Positions 11,791-39,719 are shown, counted from the stretch's first letter. The stretch is DNA of 64,000 bases from Dugong dugon (GCA_030035585.1 CM057482.1:10651001-10715000); one strand, 5' to 3'. The notes: generated from the sequence alone by a model not told the origin. Made by a program: numbers and translations.

Positions 11791-12920
11791 CCTGTGGGGT
11801 GGATAAGGGGCAGGCCAAGTGGCCACATCTAATAAAGGGACTTAATAAAGTAGTAGACCAAGGCCAGGAAGTTCCCTTAATCAGAACATAGATAGCTCTG
11901 GATCTTAAAACTGTACCATAAAAATTGAACTTTAATGTGTACTATCTTTCCCAAGTGTAATTTTATTTTTGGCAACAGAAACATGAGTAACTTTATGCCA
12001 TCTTGCCTATTTTCTCAAATGGTTTTGTACTGCCGGCAAGTTAGTCAAAGCAAGTTTTAAGCACAAAGAATATTTTTAATGTGATTTTTAGTTGGCAGGC
12101 ATTAAGGCTTAGTGGAAAGTACCCAGGGGCTGGATGGGCCTCAGGAGACCTGGTTTTTAGTCCCAGACTTGGTGTGTAGGCTTAGAGAAGTTCCCCCTCC
12201 CCGTTCAAAGTATCTGACTGGGTTGAAGCTCTGAGAAATGTGGAAGTTTTTGTTTGTTTTTTATGGGCCTCAGCCCTGGTGCAGCACTGTTTGCTGGGTG
12301 GAGGGGGCTGAGAGGGTTTGGTTCTGTGGTAACTGCTGCAGGTCTTCGCACAAGGCCAGCCAGGAAGGGTCAGGGCACAAGTGTCTTGGCCTCTGACCTC
12401 TGCAGCTGTAGGTGGCTCCAGCAAAACTGGTCCCTCAATCCCTGGGGGCCTCCTGAACATAGGCCTGGGGTGACTGGAGACAATCCTGGTCCCAGTGCAT
12501 CCACTCCCCAAATGAGGAATTCTGATTTTAGCACTACAGATTGTTATAGCAGAAGGGCACCCACCTTGGCTAGCCCCAAGGGTCCCACACATTGGCTGCG
12601 GGCCCAGTGAGTAACAATCTCCAGAGAACTTCTCATAAAAAACGAAACAGATTCCTGAGGGCCTCCATGCCAGGCTTTCTGAATCAGAGTATCCAGGGCT
12701 GGGGCCTGGGATTCTTCAACAAACTCCCCAGGGGCTTCTCAAGGATAGCCACCAGGTCCAGAAAGTTTTGACCTGGCCCAGTGGCTCCCCAATTTTCCTG
12801 GGGAAACTGAGGCCCAGAGAGGCCTAGAGCAAGTCACCAGCAGAAACAAAATCAGAAATCAGGTCTTCTGACCCCCAGTCAGATGCGCTTTCAACACCAA
12901 GACCAGGAGCCTGCAGGATC
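11791..12920. other. Intergenic, MER20-like fragment
   Basis: No gene. The stretch 12650-12770 (TTTCTGAATCAGAGTATCCAG, GGGCCTGGGATTCTTCAAC) looks like a decayed MER20-type hAT element, and 12100-12240 resembles MIR. The remainder is unassigned. Confidence 0.45.
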
Positions 12921-12940
12921 CAAAGGAACTACCCATCATA

Positions 12941-12946
12941 TTTATT
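12941..12946 (-). terminator. Candidate UBAP1L polyadenylation signal
   Basis: AATAAA on the minus strand, about 300 bases past the UBAP1L stop codon. A variant ATTAAA closer in, near 13166-13171, is an alternative. Neither is confirmed. Confidence 0.4.
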
Positions 12947-13241
12947 TGTTCTAGTTTTCTTAAAATCAAAGTTACTAATGCACACAGTTTAAAGAGTCAA
13001 AAGCAGGTAGTTTGACAAGGCTTGTATGAAAAACCACCGTTCCTAACCACCCTAGCTCACTCACCTTAGCTCAGGTCTTTCAGCCGATTCTTTGGGATTT
13101 ACTCTTGCCCTTGGCATTGTCTGCATTTTACAATGAGCATGTGTTATTTTAGAATTCTTACTGATTTTTAATAGTACAGTTAGGACAGGTTGCCAGGCAC
13201 GGCACAGGACTGGCTCCACGGCACTGCGGAGTGTCCGGCAA

Positions 13242-29363
<16,122 letters not shown>

Positions 29364-29554
29364 TCAAATGACCTTTTATAAAAATAAAAGTATAAGGATT
29401 GGAAAGGAAGAAATAAAAATTACCATCATTTGTATATGACATAATTACATGTAGAAAATCCAAAAGAATCTATGGATAAAGCTGTTAGAGTTAGTAAGTT
29501 AATTTAGAAAGGTCATTGGACAAAGAGTCAATATAAAAAAATCAGTTGTATCTC

Positions 29555-30032
29555 TGTCTTAGTCATCTAGCGCTGCTACAACAGAAATACCACAGGTGGA
29601 TGGTTTTAACAAAGAGAAGTTTATTTCCTTACAGTAAAGTAGGCTAAAAGTCCAAATTCAGGGTGTCAGCTCCAGGGGAAGGCTTTCTCTCTCTCGGCCT
29701 TCTCATCAGTGTTCCTCCGGACTAGGAGCGTCTCTGCGCAGGGACCCTGGTCCAAAGGACGCACTCTGTTCCCAGCACTGCCTTCTTGATGGTATGAGAT
29801 CCCCCTCGCTCACTGCTCACTTCTGTCTTTTATATCTCAAGAGATTGCCTCAGGACACAATCCAGTCTTGTAGATCAGGTCCTGCCTTACTAACACAACT
29901 GCCACCCATCCTCCCTCATTAACATCATAGAGGCAGGTTTACAACATACAGGAAAATCACACGGTACCAGGAATCATGGCCTAGCCAAACTGATACACAC
30001 ATTTTTTGGGGGACATAATCCAAACCATGACA
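29555..30032 (-). mobile_element. Solo LTR, MaLR-like, with 5-bp duplication
   Basis: On the minus strand it starts TGTCATGGTTTGGATTATGT and ends ...CTAGATGACTAAGACA, with an AATAAA near the 3' end. ATCTC flanks it at 29550-29554 and 30033-30037. It is the same family as 49895 and 51561. No internal retroviral genes. Confidence 0.85.
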
Positions 30033-30469
30033 ATCTCTATATACAAACAACAAACCATATAAATGGTAGCACTTTAAAATTTTATTAGAGATTGAAATTT
30101 TAAAAAGATACCATTTACATTATAATCAGCTACCTATGAAAAATGTAATACAAGATGTATAAGACCTCTACACAGAAAACAAGAAAACATTAGATTAAAT
30201 GGAGGAACACAGTATGTTCATGGATCGTAAGATTCAACATTGTAAAGATCAATTTTTCCCAAATTGATTTATAGATCCCAGGAATCAAAATTCCAATACT
30301 TTTTCTTTTTTTTTTTTGGTATAAATCGGCAAGCTAATTCTAAAATTTAAATGAAATACTAAGGGCCTAGAAAAGCCAAGACAATGTTGAAGAAGCAACA
30401 TAGTTAGAAAGTTTATACTATCAGAGATCAAGGCCTACTTTAAAGTTACAGGAATCAAGACAGTGTGGT

Positions 30470-30875
30470 TGTCTTAGGCTGGGTTCTCTAGAGGAGCAAA
30501 ACCAATGAAGCACATATATATATGTAAAAAGATTTATTTCAAGGAAATGGCTCATGCAGTTGTGGAGGCTGGCAAATCCACAGGTCAGGCATCAGGCTGG
30601 AGGCTTCTCCTGACTTGTGTGATTGCAGGAGCTGATGAGCCCAAAATCTGCAGGCCAGCTGGCAGGCTGCTGGCTCATGTCCCAAGAACTGGAGGTCAGA
30701 TGATGATGAGTCAGATACAGAATCGAGAGAGAGCTTTGCCAGAACATCATATATATTGGATACAGACCAAACCCCCAAGGAAACTCCCTTTACATCAGAT
30801 CACAAAATGGAGAATAATTACATAATACTGAGAATCATGACCTAGCCAAGTTAACACATAACATTAACCATCACA
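30470..30875 (-). mobile_element. Second solo LTR with 5-bp duplication
   Basis: TG...CA ends with GTGGT duplicated at 30465-30469 and 30876-30880. Excision in silico gives uninterrupted L1 text. It is a different family from the LTR at 29555. Confidence 0.85.
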
Positions 30876-31055
30876 GTGGTATTGGCATGGGGACTCACAA
30901 AGAGACCAATAGAACAGAAAAGAAAGTCCAGAAACAGACCACACATATATGGATCTTTAATTTATGACAAAATTGCAGTGTGATAGGAAAAGGATGGTGC
31001 TTTCAATAAACGGTTCTGGGTCAATTGGATATCCACATTGTGGGGAGGGACAAAA

Positions 31056-31774
31056 TCTTTTTTCTTTTTTCCTGTACAAAAATTTATACAGACATTGTTA
31101 TGTGACTCTAACTGCTCTCCCCATACTGTGACAGCACACTCCTCCTTTCCACTCCTGATTCCCCATGTTCATTCACCCAGCTCCTAACCCTCTCTGTCTT
31201 CCCATCTCACCTCCAGACAGAAGCTGCCTGTTTAGTCTCTTGTATCTACTTGAGCTAAGAGGCACACTCCTCATGAGTATCACTTTATGTCCCACAGTCC
31301 AGTCCAATCCCTGTCTGAAGAGTTGGCCTCGGAAATTGTTTTAGTTCTGGGCTGATAGGGAATCCAGGGGCCATGCTTTCCGGGGCTCTTCCAGTCTCAG
31401 TCAGACCATTAAGTGTGGTCTTCTTACTAGAATTTGAGTTCTGCACCCCATCTTTCTCCTGCTCCATCTGGGCCTCTGTTGTGTTCCCTGTCTGGGCGGT
31501 TATTGGTGGTAGCCGGGCACCATCTAGTTCTGGTCTCAGGCTGATGAAGTCTCTGGTTTATGTGGCCCTTTCTGTCTCTCAGGCTAATACTTCCCTTGTG
31601 TCTTTGGTGTTCTTCATTCTCCTCTACTCCAGGTGGTTAGGACAAATCGATGCATCTTTGATGGCTGCTTGCAAGCTTTTAAGACCCTAGACACCACTCA
31701 CCAAAGTAGGACGCAGAACATTTTCTTAATAAGCTTTGTTATGCCCATTGACCTAGATGTCCCCTGAAAGCATG
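31056..31774 (-). mobile_element. L1 3' UTR copy with 14-bp duplication
   Basis: The reverse complement matches the L1 3' UTR at about 21150-21950. GGGGAGGGACAAAA is exact at 31042-31055 and 31775-31788. It is very 5'-truncated, containing only 3' UTR. Confidence 0.92.
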
Positions 31775-32264
31775 GGGGAGGGACAAAAGTCTTGACTTCT
31801 ACTTCATATCATACACAAAAATAAATTCCAGGTAGACTGTATATCTGAATGTGAAAAGTGAAATAATAAAGCTTGAAGAGAAACTTAATTGCCCTTGGAA
31901 TAGGCAAACATTTCTTAAGCAGGTTACAAAAAGGACTAACCATAAAGGAAAAGACAGATAAGTCAGATTACATTAAAATTAAGAACTTCTATTCATCAAA
32001 GACATCACTAAGAGAGTAAAAAACAAATCACAGAATGGGAGAAGATATTTACAACACGTATGTCTGAGAAACGACTCATATCCAATACATAAAAAGAACT
32101 ACAAATCAATAAGAAAAAAGACCAAACAAATACAAGCAAAAGATTTGAACAGGTGCTTGACAAAAGAGAATATCCAAATGGTCCATAAATACATGATAAA
32201 TTGTTTGACCTCATTAGTCATCAGGGAAATGCAAAATAAAACAATGAGATACAACAGCATGTGT

Positions 32265-32296
32265 GTGCACACGCATGCACACACACACACACACAA
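32265..32296. repeat. (CA)n microsatellite
   Basis: TGTGTGTGCACACGCATGCA followed by a run of CA units, at the end of the L1 mosaic. Confidence 0.85.
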
Positions 32297-32332
32297 ATGG
32301 CTAAAATAAAAGAAGTCTGACAATATCAAGTA

Positions 32333-33480
32333 TTGATAAGGATGTAGAACATCATGTGCACTGTTGGTAAGAAAGTAATTAGTATTAGTCAAAGGCATCT
32401 ACTAAAGCCAAAATCTGAGAATTAAAAACTCATTCACACAGAGTTCAAACTCATGACTGCCTGTAGTATATCCTGAAATCTAGGCTCCTGACCACAGTCT
32501 GGCATTTTGCAAATGGTCAGGGTTTACCAGACAACCTGCACCAGAGAGTGTCTCTGGTTCAACTGAATCTGTCATGCCTGCCAGGATGATGCAAAGCCCT
32601 GTTGCTAGGGGTCACTGAGGTATTCCCACCCCCATATGAGAGTATCTTGTTCCTCGTGAGAACCAAAAAAACCAAACCTATTGCCATTGAGTCGATTCTC
32701 ACTCATAGCGACCCTATAGGACAGAGTAGAACTACCCCAGAGGGTTTACCAAGGAGCAGCTGGTGGATTTGAACTGCTGGCCTTTTGGTTAGCAGCAGAG
32801 TCCTTAACCACTCTGCCACCAGGGTTTTCTCCTTAGGAGAGGTGGGTTAGGTAATCTGAGTGCAAGAGGTCAAATGATACCAGGTCGGCAAATCTCTTAA
32901 TTCTCTCATCTCTTCCCCCTTCTCTGCCCACTCTCGTCAGTGTCTTACTGTATGTAAGACTCAAAAGGCTTCTCTGCCCCGTGCCTGGGAGGTGGCTCTT
33001 TGTTCTGTCTCCATTAGACAGGATCAGGCAGGTCCCAGTGTAATCAGTAAGTTATCTGCCCCATCAGCTGGTTCTTACAGAGGCCCTTTGAGGTAAAGGG
33101 TGTTGTAGGGGACACAGGAAAGTTCAGGTCTTTGGCATTCTCAGATTTATCATTCACATTTTCAGATCATTCAAATTTTGAGCCACGGGGAAAGGCCATA
33201 ATTTTGTTGAGACCCAAGTATGAACAGCTTTCTCACCGAGCGGGTACAGAGGGCCACCCCCAACCCCATACTCCTGTCTGACCCGGCATCTGCATCTTAA
33301 TATTCTCTACTCAAGCCTACACTTGCTTCTGGGGTAACTTAAGAGTTTGAGGATTCTGGGCGCACACTCTTAATAACGACAAGAAAATGTTACAGTTCAA
33401 GGCATGATCTAGTTAGAACATGTTTTAAAACGAGGGTCATCTTTGCTAAGTACAAAACGGGAGGTACATATCATTAAGGA
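32333..33480. other. Intergenic, one AfroSINE, otherwise unassigned
   Basis: Apart from the SINE at 32661-32832 I recognise nothing. An old LTR is possible from the absence of coding character and the moderate composition, but I cannot show it. Confidence 0.4.
32661..32832 (-). repeat. AfroSINE
   Basis: ACCAAACCTATTGCCATTGA to the head CTCTGCCACCAGGGTTTTCT, with an internal deletion. Confidence 0.9.
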
Positions 33481-34060
33481 ATGATATTCTCCAGAGGAAG
33501 GAGAGTGCTGTAGACCTTAGTGGGGGCTGGGAAGCTTCAGGAAACAGTTGGACTTGATCTGGGTCCTGGAGAGTGGGAGAGCAGCCTGTGAGCAGGGAAA
33601 GGGTAAGGTGGAGAGGAAGACCCCAGGGAGGGAACAGCTTGAGCAAGGGAGCAGAGGCAGGGAACTATAGGACCTACTGAGGGGGAGACAAGTTGTTTGA
33701 CTTAAGTAGATGGGAAACAGTCTGCAATAAGACTGAAGGGTAGATTAGGGTAGAGCTGGGAGGGCCTTAACTCTAGTTTGAGTGCTGACTTCATTCAGTA
33801 GATGGTGGAGACACACCTGAAGGGACCTGCGGATGGGGGTTGAGATGGGGTGGAGGAGTGGGGATTTTAGGAAAGCTAGGCTGTGTATGCTTCAGCAAAC
33901 CCAAAAAACCCAGGGCCTCTCAAACACCAGTCAGTGGGCGTGTGCCCATTTGACTACATGTGAGACTGGGGGGCAGGGCTGGATGAAGGCACGTGAGCCC
34001 CTAAACACGATAATCTGTGGTGCCTCCTCCGCTTACTCACACATGCGAACGGATATGTGA
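33481..34060. other. Intergenic, ancient repeat-like sequence
   Basis: Purine-rich text (GGGAGGGAACAGCTTGAGCA and neighbours) resembles an old mammalian-wide repeat also seen at about 55940-56110. No gene. Confidence 0.35.
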
Positions 34061-34533
34061 GTTATAGACATACATGTATATACGTGTGTATGTGTGTCTT
34101 AGCTATCCATGACGTAACTTCTTTTTAAATGCGACTATAATATTAGTGATTGAATGCAAAAGTGGTGCATGCCATTTTAGCAGAATGAGATGAACTGGAT
34201 TATAAAATTTTAGTGGATGTGGACTACTAAGATTTTTACTATATACCACATTTTCTACAAAAAGAATATTCTACAACAGAGAAAATCAGTCAGTGAACTT
34301 AGTTGTTTGAACAATCAATGTAAAATTCTGTTGATCTCCCACAATGAAAAATTGACTTCCACCAATTTTGCTTTAAGCGGCTCATACTTCAATTTTGATG
34401 CTTGTTTTGTAATAAATGCTATAAGTATAAATGAAGATTCCATAAAAGAAAATTTAATGATCAAAAACAAGTATTACAACAAATTACTACATTTTATTTT
34501 TAGAAAGATCTTTCATTCTCTAACATGTTATAA

Positions 34534-36201
34534 TTAAAAACATTTCTTTCTATTCTTTGCTCTCACAAATTCTTCCATGATTTCATCACAGTTAGGCTGC
34601 TGAACAATATCTACTTCCATACACAGAAAGGATAATGAATCGAGTCTTTCTTGAATCATTGTTATGCACTGAGGGTTTTTGAGTCGGGATGAAAATGAGC
34701 GTTCTGCTGTGCAGTTTGTGATCATTAAAGTTAGGAATATGCATAAAGCAATTTCAACATTGGGAAACATACATTGTATTTTATCTTCTATTATGGAATC
34801 ATACATGCCTACATGAGTAAAATTTGTCTTTCCTGAATCTGTAAACTTAGCTCTCATGTAAGAATGAAATTGTCAAACTTCTCTATAAAGGTTTGTATTT
34901 AAGTCATCTGGATAAGCCTGCACTAATTTCTTGGATGCCTTCGTGCATTCTTCATCAGGTATATCTACATTGTTTAAGAAGGAAAATCTATCTGAAAGAA
35001 CTTCGTACACTTTTGCCCTTCTTTTCATGCAAGATTCAAGTGTGTCAATGATGGTGTAGTATGCAGTTATACGAAATTGACCTCTGGCACTCAATGATAC
35101 TTCTGGAGCATTTCCATGATTTACTTGTTTCTTTCTAATGCTTCCGTGACGGTGAACTGCTTGATAATTAGTATTGGACAGTATTTGTTTTGTTGTGTTT
35201 TCAAAATTTTCAAAATCTTCTCTTAAATTACATAAATACCCTGTTAATGATTGGCAGAGATCTGTGCATGTCTTTAAATTTACTTCTGGATCTTGGAGAG
35301 CGTGACTTGTCCGATGAAAATGCTGCCATGTATTTATTTCACATAACCAGCAGAAATACACACTCCAGCGTTTGCATTTTGTTGGCGATGTTCTCAGCTT
35401 CTCTTCTGGTATCTCCTTTTTGTGTCTGGTCTTCAGCAATATTTTCTAAGGCATCTAGAATCTGAGGGTATGATTCCAGGTTTGCACTCGCTGCTACAGC
35501 ATGAGCTTCCCAACATGTATTAGAAAGACATTTTAATACACAGTCATTGCCTAAACAGCTGCCCTTCGGTGAGTAGAGGTGGCAAAAAATGTGTGGAGTA
35601 ACTGAACAGTAGAAAAAAAATTAAGTCCTTCCGGACAACAATCTACCACGCTAAATCCCACAAGATTAAGTGAATGTGCAGCACATGGTATGAAAATGGC
35701 ATATTCAGTACCTTCTAAAATTTCCTGTTGCGTGCCTTTATAATGCCCTGACATACTGGCAGCATTGTCATAGGACTGGCTTCTGTGCTTAGAAAAATCA
35801 ATTTTGCAAACTTTACATAAATAGTGAAGTACTTGATTTGCAATTTCTTCACCGGTATGACTTTTTAAGCTAATAAATGTGATAAATCACTCGACAGGTT
35901 TTCCATCTGTTAGAGATATGTGTTTTAAAACAATAGTTAGCTGATCTGTATAAGAAAGACCAGGAGTGGAATCTACAGACACGCTGAAATATTGAGCTAT
36001 ACTTATTTCATTGAAAATAGTTGATCGAACTTTATCACTTATCAAGTCTATTAATTCTTCACATGTTGTTTTAGACATATACAGTGGGTTGCCCTTCCCT
36101 GTGTTAACATATTTTGAGATGTGACCTGCTAAAAATGGATCAAATTGAGCAACAAGTTCAAGTAAACCCCCATAATTTCCATTTTGTGGGGACCCAAACA
36201 C
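34534..36201 (-). pseudogene. hAT transposase relic (DUF4371 and hATC parts)
   Basis: Reading from 36201 down, the N-terminal part (FDPFLAGHISKYVNTGKGNP, ISIAQYFSVSVDSTPGLSYT) matches the DUF4371 region of hAT transposases related to ZMYM-type genes. Next come IPCAAHSLNLVG and SNTCWEAHAVAASANLESYP-like segments of the RNase H-like core. The end (NVEIALCIFLTLMITNCTAE, RSFSSRLKN, MIQERLDSLSFLCMEVDI) is the hATC dimerisation region. The four longest open pieces share one frame. One in-frame TGA at about 34873 separates the last two, and frame changes occur near 35370 and 35550. The BED or TTF zinc finger was not seen. It is not functional as it stands. Confidence 0.8.
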
Positions 36202-36239
36202 TTCCTTTCTTCCTCAAAAAGATAGTCCACATTCAGTGA

Positions 36240-36360
36240 TGGTTATAATTACAACAACGCGTTGCAATGTATTTATTCCACGCAACCAACATAAATATAT
36301 GCTCTAGTGTTTGCATTTTGACGCTCTCCATTAATTTGTGTTTTCAGCTCATGAGTTAAG
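36240..36360 (-). repeat. Second partial copy of an internal hAT segment
   Basis: GCAATGTATTTATTCCACGC to GTGTTTGCATTTTG parallels 35326-35382 (GCCATGTATTTATTTCACAT to GCGTTTGCATTTTG) in the same orientation, about 930 bases apart. It is a duplicate of the middle of the transposase placed before its N-terminal part. Confidence 0.65.
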
Positions 36361-36849
36361 TCAAAACCATGTCTTTGGTTTAAATACGACAACATACAAT
36401 CTCTGCTATCAATTTCATTTAGTACCTCGCCAGTTCCCTTGCACTACAGCAATTGCTTTTCCTTGTGTCCTAGATATCTGCTTGGCATCTGTGGGTCTTT
36501 GCTTTGGACAACTGGTACCCCCGTTTTGTTGATGCCCTAAGCACATGCTTACTTTGCTTACTGGGTAATCCATCCCTGCTGGGGAGGGTAGGGGGCAGAG
36601 GATGGGACTTGTGGTAATTGGTCTAGGGTGGACCCAGGCAATGCCATTGGCACTGTTTTTTAAAGCTCTCCACTATACTCTCAATGTCTTCATTCTTGCC
36701 CACAGCTTCAATTATAAACCGTTCAAAGCAAAATTGGTGAAAGTCGATTTTTCATTGTGGAAGATCAACAGAATTTTATGCTGATTGTTGAAACAACTAA
36801 GTTCACTGACTTATTTTCTATAAATTATCTATACGCCAGTGACTCACAA

Positions 36850-37385
36850 GATTTTCTAGTTCTCTTCTGAGATCAAACTTACAAACACATGTGCTTACTC
36901 AACAAATCCAAAGTGAACTCCCCTCCCCCAAATTGCTCCTCCTCCTCCAGGGTTCCCTGTCCCAAGGAATGGTAGCATTTATCCAGGTGCACAAGCTTAG
37001 AACTCATCCCTGACACTTTCCTCTCCTTACCACTGCCCATCTCAAATTCCCTGCCATGATTTATCTCCCGAATCTCTGGAATCCAGCCATTTCTTTCTAC
37101 CTCCACATCTATCATGGGAATCTAAGCACCCATTATCTCTCACTTGGACAACTGGTTTCTTTAATCTTTTCATGCACTCTTAGACTGTAATTTTGTTCCA
37201 TACACTGCAGCAAGAGCAATCATTTCAAACACAAAACCAAGCCACTCCCCTGCTTAAAACCCTCCAATGGTCCCCAACAACTCTCAGAATAAAAATCAAA
37301 CTCCTGACAAGGGCTTCTGAAGCTTTGCAGGGTCTGGCCCATGCTCGCTCTCACCTCCCATCTTACTTCAGCCATGCTTTCTTGT
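36850..37385 (+). other. Intergenic with L2-like stretch
   Basis: CACTCCCCTGCTTAAAACCCTCCAATGGTC and GCAGGGTCTGGCCCATGCTC near 37240-37350 are L2-like. No gene. Confidence 0.5.
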
Positions 37386-39035
37386 CAGGTGCCAGCGAGT
37401 CAGGCCTGACTCATAGCGACACCATGCAGAACAGAACGAAACACTGTCGGGTCCTGCACCATCCTCACAATCGTTGCTATGTTTGAGCCCGCTGTTGCAG
37501 CCACTGTGTCAGTCCGTCTCTTTGAAGGTATTCCTCTTTTTCGCTGACCCTCTAACTTTACCAAGCACGATGTCCTTCTCCAGAGACTGGTCCCTCCTGA
37601 CAACGTTTCCAAAGTATGTGAGATGAAGTCTCGACATCCTCACTTATAAGGAGCATTCTGGCTGTACTTCTAAGACAGATTTGCTCATTCTGGCAGTCCA
37701 TGGTATATGCAATATTCTTTGCCAACACCTTAATTCGAAGGCATCAGTTCTTCGATCTTCCTTATTCAATGTCCAGCTTTCGCAAGCATATGAGGTGACT
37801 GAAAATACCATGGCTTGAGTCAGGCACACCTTAGTCCTCAGAGTGACATCTTTGCTTTTTAACACTATAAAGAGGTCTTTTGCAGCAGATTTGCCCAATG
37901 CAATATGTCGTTCGATTTTCTGATTGCTGCTTCCATGGGTGTTGATTGTAGAGCCAAGTAAAATGAAATCTTGACAACTTGAATCTTTTCTCCGTTTATC
38001 ATGATGTTGCTTATTGGTCCAGTTGTATTTGTGTTTTCTTTATGTTAATGTGTAATCCCCACTAAAGGTTGTAGTCTTTGATCTTCATCAGTAAGTGCTT
38101 CAAGTCTTCTTTACTTTCAGCAAGCAATGTCATGTATCTGCATATTGTTAATGAGTCTTCTTCCAATCCTGATGCCATGTTCTTTTTCATATTGTCCAGC
38201 TTCTCGGATTATTTGCTCAGCATATAGATTGATTAAGTATGGTGAAATGACACAACCTTGATGCACAACTTTCCTGATTTTAAACCATGCAGTAACCCCT
38301 TGTCCTGTTCGAATGACTGCCTCTTGGTCTAGCTACATTCTACATAAGCACATTCTGGAATTCCTATTCTTCACAACATTTTACATAATTTGTTATGATC
38401 CACATAGTCAAATGCCTTTGCATAGTCAATAAAACACAGGTAAACATCTTTCTTGCATTCTATGCTTTCAGCCAACATCCATCTGACATCAGCAATGATA
38501 CCCCTTATTCCACGTCCTCTTCTGAATCCGGCTTGAATTTCCAGCAGTTCTCTGTTGATGTACTGCTGCTACTGTTTTTGAATTATCTTCAGCATAATTT
38601 TACTTGCATGTGATATTAATGATTGTTGTTGTTGTTAGGTGCCACTGAGTCAGTTCTGACTCACAGAGACCCTATGTACAACAGAACGAAACACTACTCA
38701 GTCCTGTGCCATCCTCATAATCGTTGTTGTGCTTGAGCCCATTGCTGCAGTCACTGTGTCAATACATCTCATTGGGAGTCTTTCTCTTTTTCACTGACCC
38801 TCTACTTTACCAAGCGTGATGTCCTTCTCCATGGACTGGTCCCTCCTGATAATATGTCCAAAGTACGTAAGGTGAAGTCTTGCCATCCTTGCTTCTAAGA
38901 AGCATTCTGGCAGTACTTCTTCTAAGATATTGTTCGATAATTTCCGCATTCCGTTGGATCACCTTTCTTTGGAATGGGCATGAATGTGGATCTCTTCCTG
39001 TTGGTTGGCCAGGTAGCTGTCTTCCAAATTTCTTG
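37386..39035 (-). repeat. RTE/BovB-type LINE, interrupted
   Basis: The minus strand encodes RTE C-terminal fragments (KSKDVTLRTKVCLTQAMVFS, RILHIPWTARMSKSVLEVQP) and RT-domain remains. The element runs 37386-38625 and resumes at about 38931-39035 (TTCCGCATTCCGTTGGATCA), exactly as the uninterrupted copy at 16185 does. Many stops. Confidence 0.88.
38626..38930 (-). repeat. RTE 3' end nested inside another RTE
   Basis: It begins with (TTG)n and TTAGGTGCCACTGAGTCAGT, the RTE 3' terminus in reverse, and is truncated after GCATTCTGGCAGTACTTCTT. Comparison with 16185 shows it splits the outer RTE at TAATGAT. Confidence 0.85.
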
Positions 39036-39084
39036 GCATAGACGACTTCAGCCATACTGGCCTTCAATTGCTATGGTCTTCTTG

Positions 39085-39260
39085 GCCCACCACAGGGCCT
39101 TTGCATATGCTATTCCAGATACTTGTAATGTTCTTCTTCCCTGTCTCTTCCCCCAAACTAGTTAACAGCTGTTCATTCTTCAGGGCTCAATTGAAACATC
39201 ACTTCCTCAAAAAAGGTTTCCGACTTCCAAATTTGGTTAGGTTCCCCTAGTACAGAGGCT
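39085..39260 (+). repeat. LINE2 (L2) fragment
   Basis: ACAGGGCCTTTGCATATGCT followed by a TTCAGGGCTCAATTGAAACA segment, typical of L2. Confidence 0.75.
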
Positions 39261-39322
39261 TTCAAGATTTTTTTTTATTATCACTCATAGTATGAAATAC
39301 ACTTGACTTTGCAACCTAGCAT

Positions 39323-39530
39323 ACCAAAACCCAAACGTGTTGCCGTCAAGTCGATTCCTACTCATAGCAACTGTACAGGACAGTAAAACTACCCCATGAG
39401 GTTTCTAAGGCTGTAAATCTTTACGGAAGCAGACTGCCACATCTTTCTCCCATGGAGCAGCTGGTGGGTTTGAATCGCTGACCTTTCAGTTACCAGCCAA
39501 GTGCTTAACCACTGTGCCACCAGGGCACCT
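39323..39530 (-). repeat. AfroSINE with 12-bp target-site duplication
   Basis: Full-length reverse copy. GCAACCTAGCAT at 39311-39322 recurs at 39531-39542 with one mismatch. Confidence 0.94.
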
Positions 39531-39719
39531 GCAACGTAGCATGCACATATATAAGCTAAAAAATGATCATTTTTACTCAGAATTGACTTGATTGCAACGA
39601 GTTTGCTTTTTTTTTTTGTTGTGTTGTTACATAATACACTGATATTTTCTATTATTTCACCTAAATGTATTATAGAATCTTCAGTCTGAAAATTCTAATT
39701 CATAATTTCATAGAATCAC

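Larger units (their letters stand above)
29370..32330 (+). repeat. L1 mosaic interrupted by two LTRs and a younger L1
   Basis: L1 ORF2-type sequence runs in pieces 29370-29554, 30033-30469, 30876-31055 and 31789-32330 (for example CAAGACAGTGTGGTATTGGC restored across 30469/30876). Every gap is a dated insertion with a target-site duplication. It is dead. Confidence 0.88.
34285..36842 (-). mobile_element. Decayed hAT transposon bounded by long inverted arms
   Basis: About 100 bases at 34286-34390 recur inverted at about 36718-36826 with roughly ten mismatches, mostly transitions (shared AGTCAGTGAACTTAGTTGTTT). Between the arms lies a minus-strand transposase relic. Outside the right arm, the minus strand starts CACTGGCGTATAGATAATTT, resembling a hAT terminus. 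The left terminus and target duplication were not located. Confidence 0.65.

Noticed and set aside
1-13000. KBTBD13 or RASL12, the next genes expected leftward by human order
   Set aside because: No Kelch/BTB or Ras-like coding sequence is present; they must lie beyond the left edge.
34217-34537. 106-codon plus-strand open frame
   Set aside because: It lies over the left inverted arm of the hAT relic and AT-rich DNA, has no recognisable domain, and the matching arm on the other side has stops.
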